From contig OX419755.1 of assembly GCA_948567375.1 (NCBI GenBank), positions 8,065,001 to 8,129,000 of the forward strand: a stretch of DNA of 64,000 bases, written 5' to 3'. This stretch comes from Lunularia cruciata. Taxonomy: Eukaryota; Streptophyta; Marchantiopsida; Lunulariales; Lunulariaceae. This document shows positions 33,201 through 44,563 of this stretch, in pieces. Position 1 is the first letter of the stretch, and every line of letters begins with the position of its first letter. The notes beneath the pieces were generated by a model that had not been told where the DNA came from, did no database searches, and saw only the letters and a program-made list of their open reading frames with translations. The position numbers were made by a program, and so were the translations under genes.

Positions 33201-33269
33201 CCTTCAATATGAAGGATTTGGGTGCTCTTAAGGGACTTGGTATTTAGATTGAGTTGACTAGTGATACAT
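30240..33269 (+). pseudogene. Upstream part of gypsy element E (decayed, gag expected)
   Basis: It lies between the F LTR and E RT. Open stretches at 30527-30865 and 32283-32564 have no motif I can name. No zinc knuckle was found. The E 5' LTR could not be located; E may begin here truncated, since F ends at 30239. The stretch includes an imperfect tandem duplication at 31505-31952. Confidence 0.35.
31505..31952. repeat. Imperfect tandem duplication, period about 224 bp
   Basis: Two diverged units share TCTAAATACCACACCCATTT (from 31544 and 31768), GAGTATGTCTATTG and CTAGACTAGCTATGGTAC in the same order. Both read as NYIDTSKYHTHFLAISNR-like protein, so the duplication happened inside a coding stretch. 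Confidence 0.7.
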
Positions 33270-35304
33270 CAATTTTTTACATCCTTATAAATATAGTGAC
33301 ATGGAGCAAGCATTGATTTAGAATAGAGTAGAGACCTTTTTGAGACTTGTTTGGTGGAGATTTCACATGGAGAGTATGCATTAGCCATAGTAATGCCAAC
33401 CAAGAAGGATACGCATGGAAATTACATAGAGAAGCGGATGTGTAGAGATTACCGTCCTATTAATTGATAGATTAGGGCTGATTGGCATGCCATGCATACA
33501 CTATAGGAGATCTTTGCGATTGGGCTTGCAAAGGTCTGAAGTACTTTGGATATTTGAGTAGGATATCATTAGTTGCCAATCAAGGAAGAAAATAAGTCCA
33601 AGATAATATTTTGGGCTATTGATCATCACGGTAAGGATGTGTTATATCAATGGAGGTTCTTACTATTTGGGTTAAAGAATACTTTTGTTGAGTTCTAGTG
33701 GGTCATGGACAAGATCCTAGTAGGACTGGATTTTGCTTGGTGCTTTATTGATGACACTTTGGTCTATAGCACTATTGTGTAGAGCATGAGAGATAATTGC
33801 TGGAGGTGTTTGAGAGGTTGAGATCTCATGAACTCGAATTACATCTTGGGAATTGCAAGTTCTTCCATGAGTATGTTGAGTATTTGGGTCACATATCTCT
33901 CCTAGAGGGCTTGGTGTTAAGCAGGCCAAGGTGGAGGCTATTGCACATATTCCTTGGCCTACAGATGTGAGTAGAGTGCAAGCATTCATTGGGTTGGCAA
34001 ATTTTTTATCACTACTATGTTAGAGAATTTAGTGTCATTGCCAAGGCCTTGACAAAGTTGACCAAGCCTACACAAGAGTGGTGTGGGAGATGCACAAGAG
34101 ATAGCTTTTATAGATTTCAAAAAGCAATTTGACATCTACTCCTACTTTGAGGGTGACCAATCAGAAGATGACCATTTTAGGTTCAATGATTGGAGTAAGT
34201 TGGAGCTTGGAGTAGTGCTCACCCAAAATAATGATGAGGGGAAGGAATTTATGGTGGTTAATGCTAGTTGCTCTAATAATTCAATAAAGACAAAGTATAG
34301 TTCATATGAGAGCAATATAGGCAATAGCACATTTCTAATGTTACCTATTTGGTAGCCCCTTCACTCTCATTATTGATCATCAGCCACTAAACTGGTTGAC
34401 GGAGTTGTCCAGGCTTTCAAAGAAGCTTGCACGATGGGCGTTGATTTTATAGGAGTGTCATTTCACAGTTATTCAAAGACCTAGAGTGGTGAACCATGAT
34501 GTAGATGGGTTGAGTAGAAACCCATATCCTAGCCAACAGGATCAGACCGGAGCACATTGACATGGTGAGATAGATGAGGAGATGGTGTTTGGGTTTGCAT
34601 GCATCTACCGTTCTATGTATATTTTATGAGACTTTGGTGGTATCTCTCTCAATGCATCCAAGAAGAGCTATTGAGGTCACAGATTTAAAGAGGGGAGATA
34701 GTGGTATAGTTCAACAAGACATTCATGATGATGTCTTAATGATGGACTACCTTTGCACTTGTATTGTGGGTGGCATAGTTGGGGCCAAGGAGAGAGACCA
34801 TATCCTTTAGCAAGCCATGTGGTTCAAATTGCATAACACCTTTTGCATGTATGGGAGGATGGTAGAGTGTGAGTAGTACCACTTCTATCTCAAAGACCAA
34901 AATTGGTTTTTCATATTCATGAGGAGCTAGGACATTTTGGAGTAAAGCGGACATATAGCTTACTCTAGAGTCATTATTGGTGGCACAACATGCAGAGTAA
35001 TGTACAATAGTTTTTTGCTAGATGTGTGGTTTGTGATTGAGTTAGAGCATCATTCAATGCTCATATATCATAGTTACATCCATTACTTATCAATGGATTG
35101 GGTTACCATGGGAGTTTGGACTTCACTGGACCTTGATCATTGATTGTGAGTCATCATCGATACATTTTGGTGATGGAGCACTTCTCCAAGTGGATTGAGT
35201 TGGTGGTACTTTCTGACAAGTCCATTGAACGGACAACTTACTTTTTCCTAGATTGGGTTCTTAATCATTTTGGTGCACCAGTGAGATTTGACTGATCAAG
35301 ATAC
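33270..35304 (+). pseudogene. Gypsy element E: RT, RNase H and integrase (5' part)
   Basis: RT: SDMEQALIQN-like lead (about 33295), MPTKKDTHGNYIEKRMC.DYRPIN (33393-33465), YHQLPIKEENKSKIIF-like stretch, WAIDHHGKDVLYQWRFLLFGLKN (33613-33685), catalytic LDFAWCFIDD (33725-33755). Connection: PWPTDVSRVQAFIGLANF (33955-34005). RNase H: LELGVVLTQNNDEGKEFMVVNAS and YSSYES. Integrase: ELGHFGVKRTY (34930), CVVCD zinc motif (about 35020), RYILVMEHFSKWIELVVLSDKS and NHFGAPV (35260-35285). The domain order RT, RNase H, integrase is Ty3/gypsy. It is split at 35304 by element D and resumes at 53189. Heavy stop content. Confidence 0.85.
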
Positions 35305-36121
35305 TATGAGCCGGCCTGTCTCTCACTCAAGATAAACCTTTGATGGCTATTATGGTAGTGCACCATGGACTAAGAAGGCAAAGAACCCCAACTCCATCAT
35401 ATTCCTCCAAGGCTAACACTCCAAGACCCATGCCATTGCTCACTAGAGAGCTCAATGAGAGAGAGATAGTTGCAAATGAAAGGATGATGAGTACCTCCTC
35501 ACCCCTAGTTTATATACTTGTGAAATAGTTACGCACCAAAATTACTAATAATTGGAGTAACTCAAGTTAATAGGCTAAAAGTCAAGTAAAATTAAAAAAT
35601 ATAAAGGAATATCCATCCACATAGGTATATTCCACTAAGTATGTGTGGTACCCACATTTTTATTTTTTTAAGTTTTTGTTCTATTTGGAACAAGAAGAGT
35701 CCAGAAAAATTTGTGTTGAACCCAAATGGCATTGGAAGTTGAAGAACTTTACCTTTGGTTTGTAACCCGAAGTAAAGTGACTTCGTGTCAGACATGAAGT
35801 ACTTGGATCGGATTTGTCAGAGTTCAATCCAAAGTAAGGAGACTTTGCCTTGGGGTGATCAACCGAATGCAAAGACAGAGTAACAAATTTCCTTTGGGTT
35901 GGAAATTTATTAATTTTACCACACACAAAAATAGCTAAGGCACAAGCAAGAGAAATTGATAGTGATAGGAGAAGTGCATGCAGAAGGTGTGATTTCTTGG
36001 TAGACAAGCATTTGAAGAATGATTGAGAAACATCAGACTATAAATTTAGGTTTTGAATCAAGAAGGATATGAATGGCAAGTGAATTTCCTTTGCCTTTGC
36101 AAAGTCATCCTGAGGGAGACT

Positions 36122-37960
36122 TGTGGTACTTACATTTTTCATTTTGGATGAGTTTTGAAGAAGAAGTGCCTTGTTGAAACCAAACAAAAACCAAATGGAA
36201 AAGAAATGAGAGGAAATCTATGTTTTGATTAGGCCAAACAAAGTCAATTTTTTGTTAGAGGAAGAAGGAGTCAGATTGGATCAGACCCAAAGAAGCTTAC
36301 TTTGTGTTAGAGGAAGAGGAAGAAGGAGGTCAGACCCCAAAGGAGTGTTACTTTGCATCAAAATGGAGGTTACAAATATGATTACTACGGGGGCTATATC
36401 TCAGTGATGATATGTCTAAATCAAGCGTGCTATGTGTTTTTGAAAGCGTCTCGTTTAGGGCTTTCCACTACCACCAAAATTGCAAATTTTAAAGGTCTAT
36501 AGGAGAAGTTACAAGTATTTGAAGTTTTGGGAGTAGATGTATAGAGTAGTTGAGTGACTTTGGGTTATAGAGACTTTGGGTCAAGAGACTTTGCCTTAGG
36601 CCAACAGTGACTAGATCTGAGGTAATCAGACTTTGGAGTGCAATGAAGGTGACTTTGGGAGTCTTGATAGAGGTATCAAAGGAAGTTAGAGTAAGGAAAA
36701 AAGATATTTAGGATACCCATGATTTCAATTTCAGTTTTGATTGAAAATGAGATATAAATTGAAGGAGAAGTAATAGTAGTGAATGAACCCAAAGTGCAAG
36801 ATCAAACAATAAGTGCCTTAGGGGCAGTAACATGAGTGATTAAGGGAAAATGAGTTACAAATTGAAGGTGTAAATAGTGTATCTATACTTTCAATTACAA
36901 CTCTTGATGAGGATATAGTAGAACTAGCAAAGGAATTGATAATAGTGAAACCGAAAGTAGCATAAGTAGGACTGCATGTGTCTTTGAAGTTGACATTGAA
37001 GACATTAGAGAGGAGTGGGTTAGAGGATAAGGAAGTAGACAGATTAGATATAAGTTTAATTGTAGATCAGGAAGAAGAAGTAGTAGAAATAATGAAAGAT
37101 TTAGTAGAATTAGATAAACCCGAGGATAAAGTACTATGTGAAGTTACTTTGGGATTGGAAGCCGAGGAAGAAGTAGACATCGGATCGAAGTAGAAACATA
37201 TTTGAGATTTGAAGAGGTAGATATGAAGATATGCATTGTAATTTTGGATTTGTAGGTTAGAAGAGGTTATTGTAGACGGTATAATTGTTAGTAGTGTCAA
37301 TTGCTTCACTATTTGAAGGAGGCATTTGTAGTTTTATGTTGTTTAGTATTTATTATTTTTGAGAATGGATAAAGCAAAGTGTTGATTTTAGTGCTCGTCA
37401 CTTGAGCTTGATTTTGAGTATCAATGTTGTGTGTGTGTGTGTGTGTGTTTATGAGTGTGTAGAGAATTCTAAAGTGCAAATTTGTTTGTTTGTTGGATGT
37501 TGGATTCCACAACCATGATCTTCATTCTGTGTGTTTGATCTTGAGTGAAGTGCAATTGGAGTGTTGGTAGTATTTTGCATTTGTAAGTACAACATAGTGT
37601 TGATGTGGAGCAATTTCAATCAAGGAAGTTGTGCCTTTAGTGGAGGGGTAGAACACAATTCTGAGGCAAAGTTGTTTTGCATTGAAATGCCATTTTTGGG
37701 AGAATTTGAATCATCACAATCAAGGTTGTTTGGAAAGATTTGATGGAGTTATGATTAAGTGTGACAATTTGTTGAGAGTGCAAGTTAGTGCTTGTTGCTC
37801 TCTTTTGGGTGTAGTTTCTACCTGAGAGATTAAAGAAGAATCCAAGAAGAACTAATTTGGTTACTTTGCTTTGCATTTGGAATTTTTTGACTAGTATCTC
37901 TACTGGAACAAACTTTACTTACTTGATTACCGCAAAAATGATATTTGCCAAGTTGTCACA
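36122..37960 (+). mobile_element. Element B3: deleted B copy inside B2, TSD AGACT
   Basis: It begins TGTGGTACTTACATTT and ends TTTGCCAAGTTGTCACA, 1,839 bp, with perfect 5-bp TSD AGACT (36117-36121 and 37961-37965). It keeps the B 5' end, the last part of the ORF (36978-37193, LKTLERSGLEDKEVDRL...EEEVDIGSK) and the 3' end, but lacks the conserved N-terminal domain and coiled coil. It shows that B units with only their ends still transposed or were copied. Confidence 0.85.
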
Positions 37961-39820
37961 AGACTAGTGAAGAGGAGTGGTAGTGAGTGAAGCTAGGAAG
38001 AATTCATAGGGATTGAGAGTTGCAAGTCCAGGTGACGAGAAAATTGTATTGTAGAAGCACATCACAAAGGAGAGTAGAATGAAGGGAATCAAGAAGTGCC
38101 TTACGGTGGCATCAAGAAACCCAATGATTAAGAGGTTAGATGTGATGGCTTGCATTACTTTCCTTGCATGGAATTGGAACCTAAGTTTTCCCAATATCAT
38201 GGTAGAAATCACAGCCAATAAGTGTGTAGATGGGCCGGTAGTCGTCAAGAAGAAAGGCATTCTGGCTCAATGGACAGAGTCAGATTGGAGATTGGTGTTA
38301 GGAAGAGAGAGTGGGGAAGAGTATGGGGCCACGTTCTTGGGGAAGGGAGAAGTTGCAAAAGAAACCCAAGAGATTAGAAATTTTTTTCACCTCAAAGCGC
38401 ATGAAGAATGTGTACAAGGTGTAGACTTCTTGAGACCTAGTGCATGGAAGTATTGTAGGAGTGATGATGGTGTTGTTCAAATCTGAGTGTACTACCTATG
38501 TAATGAAGCAACAAGCGGTGTTCTTCTACAAGATGTTTGCAAGAGAGCCAATCAATTGGGCAAAGTGTTTTTATCAGCGGATGAGGTAGGTGGTGTTGTA
38601 TTGGAGGACTTTGACACCACCACATTAATTTGTTCCTTTTGTAGCACATTTCTACCTTGGGTTGAATTTGCTAAGTAGCAATGAAAAGAAGAAGATTGTG
38701 TCTCACTTTCGTCCCGATCTGCATTAAGAAGCCAATGATGAGGAGTGACAATACATTTGGCAATTGAGAAGTAATGATGATCATTATGTAAGAATGGGAT
38801 AGGATCAAAATATAGTTGTGCTCCTACCAAGCAAGACAAAGAAAAGTCAACCTAAGGTGGAGAGCTTGCCAATGTAGCCCCAAAAATTAAGAAGAATTAG
38901 GCAGAGAGAAGGAAAGCAAGTCCATAGGATTGCACTTGAAGAGGAGGTCAAATCAGAAGGCAAAGCAGAGTCTACATTAGAGGAAGAAGAGGTGGAATTA
39001 ACTCTATGGAGTGAAGAGTCTAGTGAGGAGAGCAAGGGTGAAGCCAAGGTGCAGCAAGGTCAAATTTCATCTTGCAGCATTCATGCTGCAAGATGAAATT
39101 GAGCGGCATGATGCAAAAGAAGAGATTATGGTGGAGTTAGCAATTCAAGGAGAAGAAGGATTGGTGGCCGAGTCAAGGTAGTACACACTATACGGAGAAG
39201 GTTTGAATACAGTCCAAAAAATAATCCATCTTGATGATGAAGAAAGTTTGGAGGATGACGTATCATTGATAATATGAAGATCCTGACTTTGTAGTAAAGC
39301 ATTGGACTTGAAAGGAAAGAACAAGATTGATGAAGTTCCTAAAGAGAAGGTAGAAGAAGAAGTAGGGTGTGAGGGAGTAGAGTACTTTTGAGATGTGGTG
39401 TGTCTGTTGTTGTTGTAGATAGAGAAGACAAAGAAGGAGATGCAAAGCAGATATCCTGATGTGCAAACTATGTTGCAGGTGCTGGAGCGATTAGAGTATG
39501 TGAATTGGAAGTTGTAGGAAAGTTTGAGCAAAGGAGACGAAGAAAGAGAAATATTGCAAGTAGATGCAATGTTACAAAAGAAGATCAATGAGAATCTGCA
39601 AGAGAAGTTTGGAAAGTAGGGAAGAGAGTTGGCGATGAAAGTGAAGGAAGTTATGCAAGAAAGACTTTGGGTGGAGAAATTACAAGCCAAAGTAAAGTTA
39701 GAGCAAGAAAAGAGCAAGGAATTGGTAGAAGCTAAGGAAGAAGAGCTCAACACATTCTGACAGAAGGTAGAAGAGAAGATAATAGCCTAGCAATGTGAAT
39801 TGACTAAGCACCATCAGGAA

Positions 39821-40239
39821 TGTATGGATACAATATGGAGTTTAACAACGTAGTTAGTAAGGCTAATGAAGTAGAGAATAAGCCAGATTAGCCTAAAATA
39901 TTCTAGAAGCATCTAGGAAGCTTCTGGGGAAGCTTCCCAACTAGTTAACTTGCACTCCAAGCAAATAGCTTCTAGAAGGAAGCTTCAAGAAACTTCTAAC
40001 TAGCTTAACTTGCATGCCAAGTAGGCAGCTTCTACAAGGAAGCTTCTTGGTTAACTTGGCTTGCACTCTAAGAAAGCAGCTCAAGGAAGCTTCTTGAGAA
40101 GCTTCTCAAGGGCCTTGTATGTTATCTATAAATACCAAAGCCGAAGCTCATGCTAGGCATTTGGAGTTTTCCCTCATTCAAGTATCCCCAATGTGAGTTT
40201 CCATTCTCCTATTTCTCTCCTCGGTCTTGGTCTTTTACA
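39821..40239 (+). repeat. 5' LTR of chromovirus C
   Basis: It starts TGTA, carries a 5-bp insertion (TGGAT) not in the 3' LTR, and ends TCTTTTACA. The TATA box TATAAATACC is at 40127. Confidence 0.85.
39979..40105 (+). promoter_or_regulatory. Heat-shock-element-like arrays in C 5' LTR
   Basis: 39979-39996 reads GAAgcTTCaaGAAacTTC, a perfect four-unit nGAAnnTTC array. Paired units at 40086-40093 and 40098-40105 (GAAgcTTC twice, 4-bp gap) lie about 20 bp upstream of the TATA box. This is the binding pattern of heat-shock factors. Activity is inferred only. Confidence 0.55.
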
Positions 40240-40252
40240 TTGGTATTAGAGA
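40240..40252 (+). other. Primer-binding site of chromovirus C
   Basis: TTGGTATTAGAGA directly follows the LTR. It matches the common plant primer site TGGTATCAGAG (complement of the initiator Met tRNA 3' end) with one change. Confidence 0.7.
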
Positions 40253-40510
40253 AGGAATGAGATGGATGGAATTTATGGACCACCAAATCCACCTCCTCCA
40301 AACCATTGGGATTTCCATGTCTTGATATTATCCAAGCATCATTTCACATAATTCATCACCTCGTGCTTTGGGTAGGATTTTCTACATATGATTACCGTGT
40401 CTGAGGAACCCTTGATACTTCCAGTTGTAACTTGTGGAGAACAATGGACGTGCTGCATCTTTATGTTAATCAATTAGATAACATGGGAGTAGTGGGATAG
40501 AGTAGTAGCT

Positions 40511-41614
40511 ATGGCAGCAATACCGGAAGTTATCCTTGCAATGCAACAACAAATTGAGCACCTTACTCAATTGTTGGATGAACAAGATCAGCAACAACAA
40601 GAACATATAGAGAGAGCGCCAATTTGAGATGGAGAAAAATTTCATTTGATTTCCAAAACCCAAGGTGTTTAAAGGCAAGAACCTTCCGGGCATAGTGGAG
40701 AATTTTGTGTTTGACTGCAAAAGTTACTTTGAAGCCACCAATCTTCAAGATGAATGGAACTAGATTATAGTACCTCTCCTAAGGGAACATCAGTACTATT
40801 TGTTCCAAAGAAGGATGGAGGACTTTGTTTCTATATTGATTACCATGGGCTCAATAAGCAAACCGTGAAGAATGCATATCCCTTGCCTTGGATTGATGAC
40901 TTGCTTGATCAACTAAGTGGAGCATGCTACTTTTCCAAGCTAGATCTTTGCAGCGGCTATTGGTAAATTCCTATTGAAAGAGAGGATGTGTAAAAGATTG
41001 CCTTTTGCACAAGGTATGGGCATTTTGAGTGGAGAGTTTTACCTTTTGAACTCACTAATGCTCCAGTAGTCTTCATGGATCAGATGCATTGGGTGTTGGA
41101 AGGACTATTGGATTGATCCATGGTGGTGTTCTTAGATGATATCTTAATCTATAGCAAGATAGAGGCAAAACCCATGAATCATGTGCAAAAAGTCCTAAGA
41201 CAACTACGACAATGGAAATTTTATTGCAAGAAGTCAAAGTATGCCTTTTGGCAAAAGGAGGTTACCTTCTTGGGTCATAAGATCTCATCAGAGGGGATCA
41301 ATATGGAAGAAGAGAAGATCAAGGCCATTACTAATTGGCCTACTCCAAAGGATCCTAGAAAAGTACGTGCATTCAATAGATTGGCCAATTTTTACCGATG
41401 GTTCATCCACTATTATGCTCATGTGGCTGCACCATTGACTGACCTCTTGGAAAAGAACTTGAGCTTCCAATAGACCACCAAGCATGAAGAAGCATTCCAG
41501 AAGTTAAAGCATATGGTGTCTTCAAGACCCATTCTTCAACCATATGATCCTCAACTACCTTATGTGATTGATTTTGATGCTTCTAACTTTGCAATTGGAG
41601 CTATGTTGCAACAG

Positions 41615-41686
<72 letters not shown>

Positions 41687-41910
41687 CTTGAAATGGTATA
41701 TGCCACCAAGTTATGGGGGCATTACCACTTGGGGAAACAAGTGGTCATGCAAACTGATCACAAACCATTGTTGCAGACCTTACACTTGGAACACATGAAG
41801 AGTTGACTTCATCGATGGGAAGAGCAACTCCAATTGTTTGACATCAAACTTGAGTACAAACCAGGTCGGTTCTATGTCATCCCTGATGCTCTATCACAAT
41901 GACCTGATTT
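40511..41910 (+). pseudogene. Chromovirus C gag remnant, RT and RNase H
   Basis: A gag N-terminal coil MQQQIEHLTQLLDEQDQQQQEHIE starts at 40511 and a gag block KGKNLPGIVENFVFDCKSYFEATN follows near 40670-40745. The sequence then jumps to mid [42 protein letters not shown] (40796-40915), YFSKLDL.SGYW, catalytic VVFLDDILIYS (41120-41155), FLGHKIS and the NFYRWFIHYYAHVAAPL connection (41390-41440). RNase H: PYVIDFDASNFAIGAML (41560-41610), then an AT microsatellite, then VVMQTDHKPLLQTLHLEHMKS. Protease and the RT N-terminus are missing. Confidence 0.85.
41617..41683. repeat. (AT)n microsatellite inside RNase H
   Basis: About 33 AT units interrupt RNase H after the catalytic Asp region (DFDAS) and before TDHKPL. 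Part of RNase H seems replaced. Confidence 0.95.
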
Positions 41911-42095
41911 GAAGTCTCTTCCCCTCATCACGGCGGCAATTACATCGGTGTCAATTGACCCCAAGGTCCATAATAAGTTTTGGTTAGCTCTACAACAAGA
42001 TCCCTTCTTCCAAATGGTACATGGTTGTGTGACAACATGCAACAAGAAGTACAATACCTTCTCCTTCAAAAAAGGCCTTCTATTCCATGCGGACC

Positions 42096-42788
42096 TATAA
42101 CACCCATTTGTGCATGTGTGTGGTATTGTGATATTTAGCTTGGTATTACAAGTACTTAAGAGATATTATTTATATAGAGATAAAGGATGGTCCTATATTA
42201 GTCATGGTTAGCTAAAGTTAGTCATAGCTAAGATAGAGAGGACCTTACTTTAGAGGAAGTAGAAAAGATGAGCACCACTATTTTGGATTTTAGTGTGTTG
42301 ACTTGGTATTATTCCTAGGTGTTTGGCTTTGAGGAAAGAGTTGAGAACTCTTGGGCCCGCAAGCCTTTTTGTTTTGGATTCTTCTTTAGTCCAAGGATAG
42401 CCCATGTGAAGGAATCCTTGACTTAGTGGTTGGGTCAAGATAAGACCACATGCTCAGGGGAATATGCCCATGTGAATGGATATTCGTTTCTACTTTTTGA
42501 CTTTACTTGACTTTTAGTCTAGTAACTTGAGTTACTACGGTAATTAGTAACTTTGGTACGTAACTATTTCAAAAGTATATAAACAAGGGGTGAGGAAGTA
42601 CTCATCATCCTTTCATTTTGCAACTATCTCTCTCTCATTGAATTCTCTAGTGAGCAATGTCTTGAGTCTTGGAGTGTTAGCCTTGGATGAGCATGATGGA
42701 GTTCAGGTTCCTTGCCTTCTTAGTCCATGGTGCGCTACCATAATAGCTATCAGAGGTTCTTCCTGAGTGAGAGACAGGCCGGCTCACA
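42096..42788 (+). mobile_element. Solo LTR-A inside chromovirus C, 4-bp TSD GACC
   Basis: It starts TATAACACCC (first G mutated to A) and ends CCGGCTCACA, 693 bp. The flanks are GACC at 42092-42095 and 42789-42792. It is the innermost layer of the nest. Confidence 0.95.
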
Positions 42789-42792
42789 GACC

Positions 42793-44110
42793 GGATGTAT
42801 GTTCCACCCAAAGTTGATCTCCAACTTGTGCACCTTTAGGAAGCCCAGGATTTGCCAATAGTTGGTCGAATGGGGATGGACAAGACCTTGCGTACCCTCC
42901 AACGCCAATGGTGGTGGCCCAACATGACATAAGATATTTGGGAGTTTGTCCGATTGTGTGAGAGCTATCAGCACTACAAGGCTAGTAACTAGAAGCCAAG
43001 TGGACTCCTTCAGCCACTTCCCATTCCAACTACTTGTTGGGAACATGTGAGCTTAGATCTCATCATCTCCTTGCCCAAGACACAACAAGGTCACACAGCA
43101 ATTGTGGTGTTTGTGGATAAGCTTAGTGAGCAAATCTATTAAGCACCGACAATTGATATTGTGGATGCTCCAACCTTGGTGCAACTCTACTTCAATAATG
43201 TATTCAAACATCATGACATGTCACGTGTGCTCATCTCCGACCGTGATCCTTGCTTCACCGGAAAGTTTTGGCAAGCCCTCTTCTAGATACTTAGTACCAA
43301 GCTTGCCTTGTTGACAGCCTATCATCCTCAAACAGATGGACAAACTGAATGTGCAAATTGCACCTTGAAGATATGATTTGTGCCTTTGTCAACATTTACC
43401 ATACCAATTGGGATGAATGTCTTGCAGCTACAAATTTGCATACAACAATTCTAAACAAGTAAGCACCAAATTCTCTCCTTTCTTTCTCAATTTTGGCCAA
43501 ATTTACTTGTCCCAAATTCTCTTCTTGCTTCTCCTCCATCTCAGGTCCCTCATACTTCAACCTTCTCGACCACCATATCCAAATCTCTCCAACAAGCCAA
43601 ATCTCACCTCCTTGTTGCTTAGAATCATCAAAAAAAATATGCAGACCATCATCATCATGATCTCACCTCTGAATTTGGTGATAAAGTTATGCTATCCTCT
43701 AGTAATCTACCCCTCCCACTTGATACCCAAGTTCGTAAACTTACCCCTAATTGGATAGGACCTTTTGATGTCACCCAAATTGTCTCTCTTGTTGCTTATT
43801 GACTTGCCTTGCCTTATCATATGCACATCCATCCTATCTTTCATGTTTCCAAGTTGAAACCCTTTGTTCCTAATCCCTCTTGAGTCCAACCTCCCCCTCT
43901 CCCTCCCCCTATCCCTATCAATGATCGTGAAGAGTACAAAGTTGATCGTATCCTTGCGCATCGCCACATCCAACAAGGACATCGACAACATACAAAGTAC
44001 AAGGTCCTTTGGAAAGGGTATCCCCTTCATGATGCCACATAGGAACCTCTTTCTCACCTCTAGAATGCACAGACAACTATCCAAGAGTTTGAAGCTTCAA
44101 TGCCAATGAG
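42793..44110 (+). pseudogene. Chromovirus C integrase and chromodomain
   Basis: Zinc-binding region: GRMGMDKTLRTLQRQWWWPNM (42867-42930), then CESYQHYKASN. Core: WEHVSLDLIISLPKTQQGHTAIVVFVDKLSE (first catalytic Asp, 43040-43125), ISDRDPCFTGKFWQ (second, 43235-43275) and AYHPQTDGQTE (catalytic Glu, 43315-43350). After frameshifts come NWIGPFDV and LPYHMHIHPIFHVSKLKPF (about 43810-43865). Chromodomain at about 43920-44085: EYKVDRILAHRHIQQGHRQ, KYKVLWKGYPLHDAT, with two expected Trp codons now stops, and IQEFEA. Chromodomains bind modified histones and steer chromoviruses to heterochromatin. Confidence 0.85.
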
Positions 44111-44138
44111 GACCTCACCAACTAACGGTGGAAGAATA

Positions 44139-44563
44139 TGTAACAATATGGAGTTTAACAACGTAGTTAGTAAGGCTAATGAAGTAGAGAATAAGCCAAA
44201 GAAGCCTAGAATATTCTAGAAGCATCTAGGAAGCTTCTTGGGAAGCTTCCCAGCTAGTTAACTTGCGCTTCAAGCAAGTAGCTTCTAGAAGGAAGCTTCT
44301 AGAAGCTTCTAACTAGTTTAACTTGCAAGCCAAGTAGGCGGCTTCTAGAAAGAAGCTTCTTGAGAAGCTTCATGTTAACTTGGCTTGCACTCTAAGAAAG
44401 TGGTTCAAGTAAGCTTCTTGAGAAGCTTCTCAAGGACCTTGTATGTTACCTATAAATACCAAAGCTGAAGCTCATGCTAGGCATTCGGAGTTTTCCCTCA
44501 TTCAAGTGTCTCCAATGTGAGTTTCCATTCTCCTATTTCTCTCCTCGGTCTTGGTCTTTTACA
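44139..44563 (+). repeat. 3' LTR of chromovirus C
   Basis: 425 bp, TGTAACAATATGG to TCTTTTACA, TATA box at 44451. Confidence 0.85.
44292..44429 (+). promoter_or_regulatory. Heat-shock-element-like arrays in C 3' LTR
   Basis: 44292-44309 reads GAAgcTTCtaGAAgcTTC (four perfect units). Paired GAAgcTTC units occur at 44352-44359 and 44364-44371, and AAGcTTC plus GAAgcTTC at 44411-44429, about 20 bp before the TATA box. The arrays survive although the two LTRs have diverged. Confidence 0.55.

Larger units (their letters stand above)
39821..44563 (+). mobile_element. Ty3/gypsy chromovirus C, complete ends, TSD AGGAA
   Basis: 4,743 bp with two LTRs (39821-40239 and 44139-44563), perfect TSD AGGAA (39816-39820, 44564-44568) and a primer-binding site matching initiator Met tRNA. 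Internal: gag fragment, RT, RNase H, integrase, chromodomain. Most of gag, protease and the RT start are deleted at about 40762, and many stops are present. The short LTR and chromodomain fit a Reina- or Galadriel-like chromovirus. It inserted in the B2 ORF and was itself hit by a solo LTR-A (42096-42788). The two LTRs differ at several percent of sites, so it is not young. Confidence 0.9.

Noticed and set aside
37429-37449. (GT)n microsatellite
   Set aside because: Short and ordinary; only noted.
35642-37960. A 2.3-kb 5' LTR of a long-LTR retrotransposon
   Set aside because: The second TGTGG start at 36122 and the AGACT duplications around 36122-37960 show this is B2's own beginning followed by a nested B3, not one LTR.
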